Assembly (NCBI RefSeq): GCF_051020985.1
Contig: NC_135010.1
Location: forward strand, 2,478,001 to 2,542,000
Source of the DNA: Nomia melanderi
Lineage: Eukaryota > Arthropoda > Insecta > Hymenoptera > Halictidae
Length of the DNA stretch: 64,000 nucleotides
Reading direction: 5' to 3'
Both the position numbers and the translations under genes were made by a program. How positions within the stretch are numbered: position 1 is the first letter of the stretch; each line of letters starts with the position of its first letter. Below the pieces are notes generated by a model. It searched no databases and had not been told where the DNA came from. It saw only the letters and a program-made list of their open reading frames with translations. This document shows, piece by piece, positions 62,449-64,000 of this stretch.

Positions 62449-64000
62449 CTGGAAAATATTTTAGTAGATATAATATAGTCATTAACATTTGCGACACAAA
62501 TTTTTGTCTTTTTCAGTTCTTCAAATATTACAATTCCTTTGTTAAAATGATTAAAAAATGTTTATTTCTTAATTATAAATAAATGTAAATGTACTCTTCT
62601 TTCTTGTTCTTTATTGTTCACATTTATTATCCTTAAATCTGTTAACACTACATTTGTTAGTGCTATGAATGTTATTTTATTGATGATAACGTTTGACCTT
62701 TAAATGTGTTTTTCAAAATTAATGTAAAGTGTTTAATAATAAAGAACTTAGTGACAAGGATTAAAAAAATTTTTCAACAATTTCTTTATTTTCATTAAAA
62801 TAAGTCTACAGTGCGTTGCATTTCGTCATAATTGCATATAATACAACGTACTTACATTATTGGCAGGTGCAACTGTTGTGAAACAATATTTTATCTAGTG
62901 GTACGAACGATAAGTCTAATAAAGTGACAATTAACAAATATTAAGCGGTTAATAGACATTAACTCATACTGAAGTGATTACTCTATGTAACTGTAGTTCA
63001 TTTCTATAGTTCATTTCTATAATCCATTTTTCTATAATTCAGCAATTTCTTAACTCAATAAGTGTCATAAGATGTATCTATAATAATCAAATCTAAGTAG
63101 TTTACATGTGAGTAATTACTAAATAAGCAAAACAGTGCACGCAAATGTAGAATTTGTAAAAAAAATGGACAACGTACAATTCGAAGAAAACGAAATGTTA
63201 CTAAAATGTTAAAGTGCTAATTTTTATTCTTACACATCAATTTCCTAAAAATACATAATTCAATGTATTTTACCTATTCACGCATGGAATTTGCATTACA
63301 GTATCATCATATATTGTATACAAGTATATATTGTATCATAATATGCATAAACTATAATATTCAGGTTTGACAGGTACAGTTTTTTATCAATTCTACAAAA
63401 ACGAGATAAAAAACTGTTACTTCTCTTGTTTACTTCTTATACTATCATTTGTGAAGTATGCTGTAAACTTTCAATAAGGAAAAAAAGCGTTTTTATAGGT
63501 ATTATAAAAAGCGTTTGACATGTAATGACCTCGAAAGATTCTACCGTCAGATACATATGATTAATTTATGTCTCTGAATTTATGACGTTATGCTGAGCTT
63601 CCCGTAAATCCATAACTAACCGGAGGTTTTATGATCTCGTCCGTCTAATAGGAACAAAGCACCTTATGACGTGCTGGGGAGTCAGCGGTTTGCAGAACTA
63701 TAAATGTCGATGGTCGAATTCGTGTAAATGTTTATTATGAGTAATGTACACCTGCGGGTGGGCCTGTCTCGTTAAGACGTATTCCGCATAACAAAGGATT
63801 ACCTTTCAAATAAGTTGCTTCTTTTACTAGGAAAATAAAAAGATATTTAATAAGAAGTTTTCTTCTGAAAGAAAGTAACGGTTCAGTTTATGTCTTGTGA
63901 TAAAACTGTAAATGTGAAATTCTTATGTAAATTTTAAGAGGATATATTAGATGGATCACATGATTGGAATCACGTAAATAGCTTCAGTGTTTATGGGTGT
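62449..64000. other. 5' intron and flank of the minus-strand gene
   Basis: Mostly AT-rich. It holds the 39-base candidate exon at 62856-62894, a small duplication of ATTTCTATAGTTC near 63000 and a GC-richer patch at about 63590-63790 that could be a promoter or an upstream exon. No gene could be built from it. Confidence 0.4.

Noticed and set aside
1..64000. tRNA, rRNA or CRISPR features
   Set aside because: Scanning for tRNA B-box words such as GGTTCGAAT and for regularly spaced repeats gave nothing convincing; a covariance-model search would be needed to exclude degenerate tRNAs.

Overview
The window is AT-rich eukaryotic DNA, very probably from an insect and plausibly a bee or other hymenopteran. 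The reasons are GT-AG introns with phase-consistent joins, small coding exons in roughly 70% AT DNA, isolated GC-richer islands, many short TTAA-flanked and mariner-like elements, and animal-type proteins. No bacterial operons, CRISPR arrays, rRNA or convincing tRNA genes were seen. Gene models were spliced by hand from the sequence; no database search was possible.

Layout. Positions 1-32 end at a strong splice donor and are probably an upstream untranslated exon. An 8.5 kb first intron full of repeats follows. At 8522-17966 (+) lies an eight-exon gene for a 928-residue leucine-rich-repeat (LRR) single-pass membrane protein, windpipe-like in layout. At 20464-27461 (+) an eight-exon gene encodes mitochondrial hydroxyacid-oxoacid transhydrogenase (ADHFE1 family). 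At 31041-33399 (+) a seven-exon gene encodes a divergent but catalytically intact GAPDH. On the minus strand, 34199-37535 and 38790-41933 encode two small secreted proteins that I do not recognise. About 10 kb without a clear gene (41934-52007) holds several transposon remnants. At 52008-60497 (+) a five-exon gene with a TATA/initiator promoter encodes a 484-residue secreted Pro/Ser/Thr-rich protein with six-residue PN(T/M)GYS repeats. At 61256-62448 (-) is the 3' part of another unrecognised, probably secreted protein whose start is not resolved.

How the parts relate. The first three genes are a cell-surface receptor-like protein and two metabolic enzymes, with no evident shared pathway beyond central carbon metabolism for the enzymes. 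The right half is a run of four unfamiliar, largely low-complexity, probably secreted proteins. Repeats are the second theme: at least three families of short elements bounded by TTAA (piggyBac-type target sites), one mariner-type MITE, one long fold-back element, and GC-rich islands of unknown origin.
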